From CATQHL01 sp965242895 (GTDB lineage: Bacteria; Actinomycetota; Acidimicrobiia; Acidimicrobiales; CATQHL01), in the NCBI GenBank assembly GCA_965242895.1, contig OZ251507.1:434001-498000 (forward strand): 64,000 nucleotides of DNA. The letters run 5' to 3'. The notes beneath the pieces are model-generated. The model worked only from the letters and a program-made list of their open reading frames with translations. It searched no databases and was not told the DNA's origin. Shown here in pieces: positions 61,756 through 64,000 of the stretch. The translations under genes and the position numbers were made by a program. The number at the start of each line of letters is the position of its first letter. Within the stretch, counting starts at the first letter, position 1.

Positions 61756-63195
61756 ATGATCGCCGTGGGCCGTGTTGTGGGGCGTGTTGCCGAGTCTGTA
61801 GCAGTCTCGACAAGCAGGTTGTCCAGACGGCTGAGACTAGGGGGCGGAACGAGCATCGGGGGGGCGGTGCTGAACCGACTAGAGCCCTCGGGCATGGAGC
61901 GCTTAGCCGCCGGCATCCAACAGGGATGCGTAGTCATTTCAGGCACCAACGGAAAGACCACGACCGCCCGCATGCTGCGAGCCTGCCTGCAAGCCGACGG
62001 CCGCAGAGTGACGGCCAACGCCGCTGGCGCCAACCTGGCCTCGGGCGTGTCGGCTGCCCTCCTAGAGGCAAGCCGAGCAAAGTCGTCAGAACCCGCCGAA
62101 CTGGGAGTGTTCGAGGTTGACGAAGCCGCCCTCGACAAGGTGACCGAGCGTCTGCGCCCGCGTCTCGTGCTGCTGATGAACCTCTTCAGAGACCAACTAG
62201 ACCGCTACGGAGAACTGGAAGTGATCGCAGAACGCTGGAAGAAGCTGATCGACTCGCTGCCAGAGGGCGCCGCGCTGCTGCTCAACGCCGACGATCCCGC
62301 CCTGGCGCACTTGGGCGGCGGCCGCCCCAACACTTTCTTCTACGGGTTAGGGAACAGCGACCAACCTGACCGCCAACTCTCTCACGCCGCAGACACCTTG
62401 CGCTGCCGAGGTTGCGGCGAGAAGCTCAGCCACGACTTCGTGACGGTGGGGCATATGGGCGGTTGGCGCTGCGAGTCCTGCGGGTTGATGCGGCCTGAGC
62501 CTCATTTCCTGGGCGTCGACATGCAGCTCCGAGGCTTCAAGGGCTTGAGTTTCTCCGTCAGGACGCCGCCCGGACGCCCTCGAGAGACGGCAGGACGCCC
62601 TCGAGAGACGGCCGATATCAGGGCTTCGCTGCCTCTAGGCGGTCTGCACAACGTCTACAACGCCCTAGCGGCCGCTTCGGCGTCCGTGCTCCTAGAGACG
62701 ACCGAGGAAGCCATCCGCTCCGGCCTAGCCGACGTAGACCCCGCCTTCGGGCGCGCCGAACAAGTAACGCTGAAAGGCCGTGACGTGCGCCTGCTGCTCG
62801 CCAAGAACCCCACCGGCGCAAACGAGAACGTGCGCTTCGTCTTGACGGAGGAAGGCCCGCTGCATCTGCTCATTCTCCTGAACGACCGCACAGCCGACGG
62901 CACTGACCCGTCATGGATATGGGACGTCGACTACGAACCCTTGCTGGAACGCCTGACAAGCCTCACCCTAGGCGGCAGAAGATGCTGGGAACTGGCTCTG
63001 CGATTTCGCTACGGGGGTGCGCCGAACGAGAGTTTCGTAGTGCGTGAAAGCCTCCCCGACGCACTAGAGACGGCCCTCGCCTCGACCCCGGAAGGGGGCG
63101 TCCTCTGGGTTCTGCCCACCTACACGGCGATGCTCGAACTTCGAACCGAGTTAGTGCGCCGAGGCGCCGCCCGAGCATTTTGGGAAACGTCGTGA
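61756..63195 (+). CDS. murT: MurT, lipid II isoglutaminyl synthase glutamine-amidating ligase subunit
   Basis: 479 aa. Mur-ligase central domain: VVISGTNGKTTTARMLRACL (P-loop, about 58-77), LLMNLFRDQLDRYGELE, LLLNADDPALAHL. A four-Cys ribbon, CRGCGEKLSHDF and WRCESCGLM (about 216-245), is inserted as in MurT. The C-terminal DUF1727 domain follows (about 330-470: AKNPTGANENVRFVL, NDRTADGTDPSWIWDVDYE). MurT with GatD amidates the alpha-carboxyl of D-Glu in lipid II. The ORF's tail overlaps the gatD GTG by 4 nt (GTGA). Between Cys2 and the DUF a 21-bp direct repeat codes GRPRETA twice. Confidence 0.93.
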   Translation: MIAVGRVVGRVAESVAVSTSRLSRRLRLGGGTSIGGAVLNRLEPSGMERLAAGIQQGCVVISGTNGKTTTARMLRACLQADGRRVTANAAGANLASGVSAALLEASRAKSSEPAELGVFEVDEAALDKVTERLRPRLVLLMNLFRDQLDRYGELEVIAERWKKLIDSLPEGAALLLNADDPALAHLGGGRPNTFFYGLGNSDQPDRQLSHAADTLRCRGCGEKLSHDFVTVGHMGGWRCESCGLMRPEPHFLGVDMQLRGFKGLSFSVRTPPGRPRETAGRPRETADIRASLPLGGLHNVYNALAAASASVLLETTEEAIRSGLADVDPAFGRAEQVTLKGRDVRLLLAKNPTGANENVRFVLTEEGPLHLLILLNDRTADGTDPSWIWDVDYEPLLERLTSLTLGGRRCWELALRFRYGGAPNESFVVRESLPDALETALASTPEGGVLWVLPTYTAMLELRTELVRRGAARAFWETS

Positions 63196-64000
63196 TCGCC
63201 GCCGGCGCCCCAGCCGACGGCGCTGCCCGCAAGAAGGGCGGCTCACCCCCCGCCGTCCGACTCTGCCACCTCTATCCAAGGGAAATGAACATCTACGCCG
63301 ACCGCGGCAACATAGCCGTGCTCGCTCGCCGCCTAGCGTGGCGAGGATTCCAACTCGAGGTGACCGAGGCAGGCCCGGGCATGAAGATACGAGGCGGAGA
63401 GGCCGACATCTACTACCTAGGCGGCGGGCAGGACAGAGATCAGCAACAGGTCGCCCAAGACCTTCTAGCGACCAAGGCTGCTGCGGTCAGGGCTGCAGTC
63501 GGCGACGGAGCGGTCGGGCTTTTCGTCTGCGGGGGCTACCAGCTGGCTGGTCGAAAATACCGATCCGCCGACGGCGGGGTCATGGAAGGCATGGGGGTGC
63601 TCGACGTGACCACCGAGGCGGGGGCGTCCCGTCTGGTAGGAAACGTCGAGATCGAAAGCCGCCTGGGCGGCGAAGCTATCCGCATCGTCGGCTACGAGAA
63701 CCATGCCGGACGAAGCAGGCTGGGGCCGGAGGCGTCTCCGCTCGGGCGGGTAATCAGAGGGCACGGAAACAACGGGAGCGACCGAACCGAAGGAGCATTC
63801 GTGAAGAAGTTCTTCGGCACATACCTACACGGCCCGCTGCTCCCGAAGAACCCGCAGTTGGCCGACATCCTCATCCGCTGGGCGCTGGAGTTCCGCTACG
63901 GGGAGCGTTTCGAGCTCGAACCTTTGGACGACCAGATCGAGGAATCCGCCCGACGAGCAGCTATCTCCCTCTCCAAGCGGGGCAGACGGACGAGGCGCCC
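63192..64000 (+). CDS. gatD: GatD, glutamine amidotransferase subunit of lipid II isoglutaminyl synthase (3' end cut)
   Basis: 269 codons visible from GTG 63192, no stop before the edge. Class I glutamine amidotransferase-like (CobB/CobQ type): VRLCHLYPREMNIYADRGN, IYYLGGGQDRDQQQVAQDL, catalytic Cys in VGLFVCGGYQLAG (about 111), VGYENHAGRS, and catalytic His in FFGTYLHGPLLPKNP. Generates ammonia for MurT. Already longer than typical GatD (about 245 aa), with a basic tail at the edge, so most of the gene is present. The 5' end has about 18 extra Ala/Gly residues. Confidence 0.92.
   Translation, partial: MIAAGAPADGAARKKGGSPPAVRLCHLYPREMNIYADRGNIAVLARRLAWRGFQLEVTEAGPGMKIRGGEADIYYLGGGQDRDQQQVAQDLLATKAAAVRAAVGDGAVGLFVCGGYQLAGRKYRSADGGVMEGMGVLDVTTEAGASRLVGNVEIESRLGGEAIRIVGYENHAGRSRLGPEASPLGRVIRGHGNNGSDRTEGAFVKKFFGTYLHGPLLPKNPQLADILIRWALEFRYGERFELEPLDDQIEESARRAAISLSKRGRRTRR

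Overview
The window is high-GC chromosomal DNA whose backbone fits a deep-branching actinobacterium; class Acidimicrobiia is my best guess from gene content, not a computed placement. The clue is gene order. Read right to left on the minus strand it runs prs, rplY (Ctc-type L25), pth, mfd, mazG, eno, ftsB-like, then DUF501 and ppx, the order of the Mycobacterium tuberculosis Rv1014c-Rv1026 neighbourhood. UvrD2 with an HRDC-like tail, the MurT/GatD pair and a CtpE-like ATPase agree with this.

Layout. 1-2.3 kb: start of a secreted Cys-rich/fibronectin III protein that runs off the left edge and carries a 28-C tract. 2.4-8.4 kb: Nudix hydrolase, P-type ATPase, MOSC protein, gamma-glutamyltransferase (+). 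8.5-15.2 kb: YhaN/YhaO-like repair pair, GNAT, Ppx/GppA, DUF501 (-). 15.6-37.7 kb: accessory island with four RCC1-repeat lipoprotein genes (two damaged or switched off), two giant paralogous metzincin/fibronectin proteins and one Eco57I-like methyltransferase (+) between the duplicated modules. 37.7-46.5 kb: molybdenum-hydroxylase cluster (form II coxL, coxS, coxM, coxD, coxE, split xdhC, a MocA-like gene, coxG). 46.6-56.2 kb: ftsB, eno, mazG, mfd, pth, rplY, prs (-). 56.4-64 kb: uvrD2 (+), antiporter/USP fusion and xth (-), murT-gatD (+, gatD cut by the right edge). About 31 kb (15.2-46.6 kb) sits between ftsB and DUF501, which are adjacent in the mycobacterial order. I see no integrase, transposase, tRNA or CRISPR.

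Most interesting signal: a candidate phase-variable cell-surface system. A two-gene module, a membrane-anchored or secreted metzincin protease (HEVGHFLGLGD plus a Met-turn) followed by a lipoprotein with 14 Cys-paired RCC1-type repeats (2 x 7 blades), is present twice as direct repeats, with two further lipoprotein copies in tandem. Long C/G homopolymers lie inside these genes (28, 16 and 11 C) and inside the methyltransferase (15 C). In one lipoprotein the 11-C tract puts the gene out of frame. Expression of surface proteins and DNA methylation could therefore switch by slippage.

A second pattern is tandem repetition at gene starts: ctpE-like, ppx and mfd each have their own start region duplicated just upstream, giving tiny ORFs that end on the real start codon, and DUF501, mazG, xth, the mocA-like gene and the short xdhC gene carry repeats at or near their N-termini.
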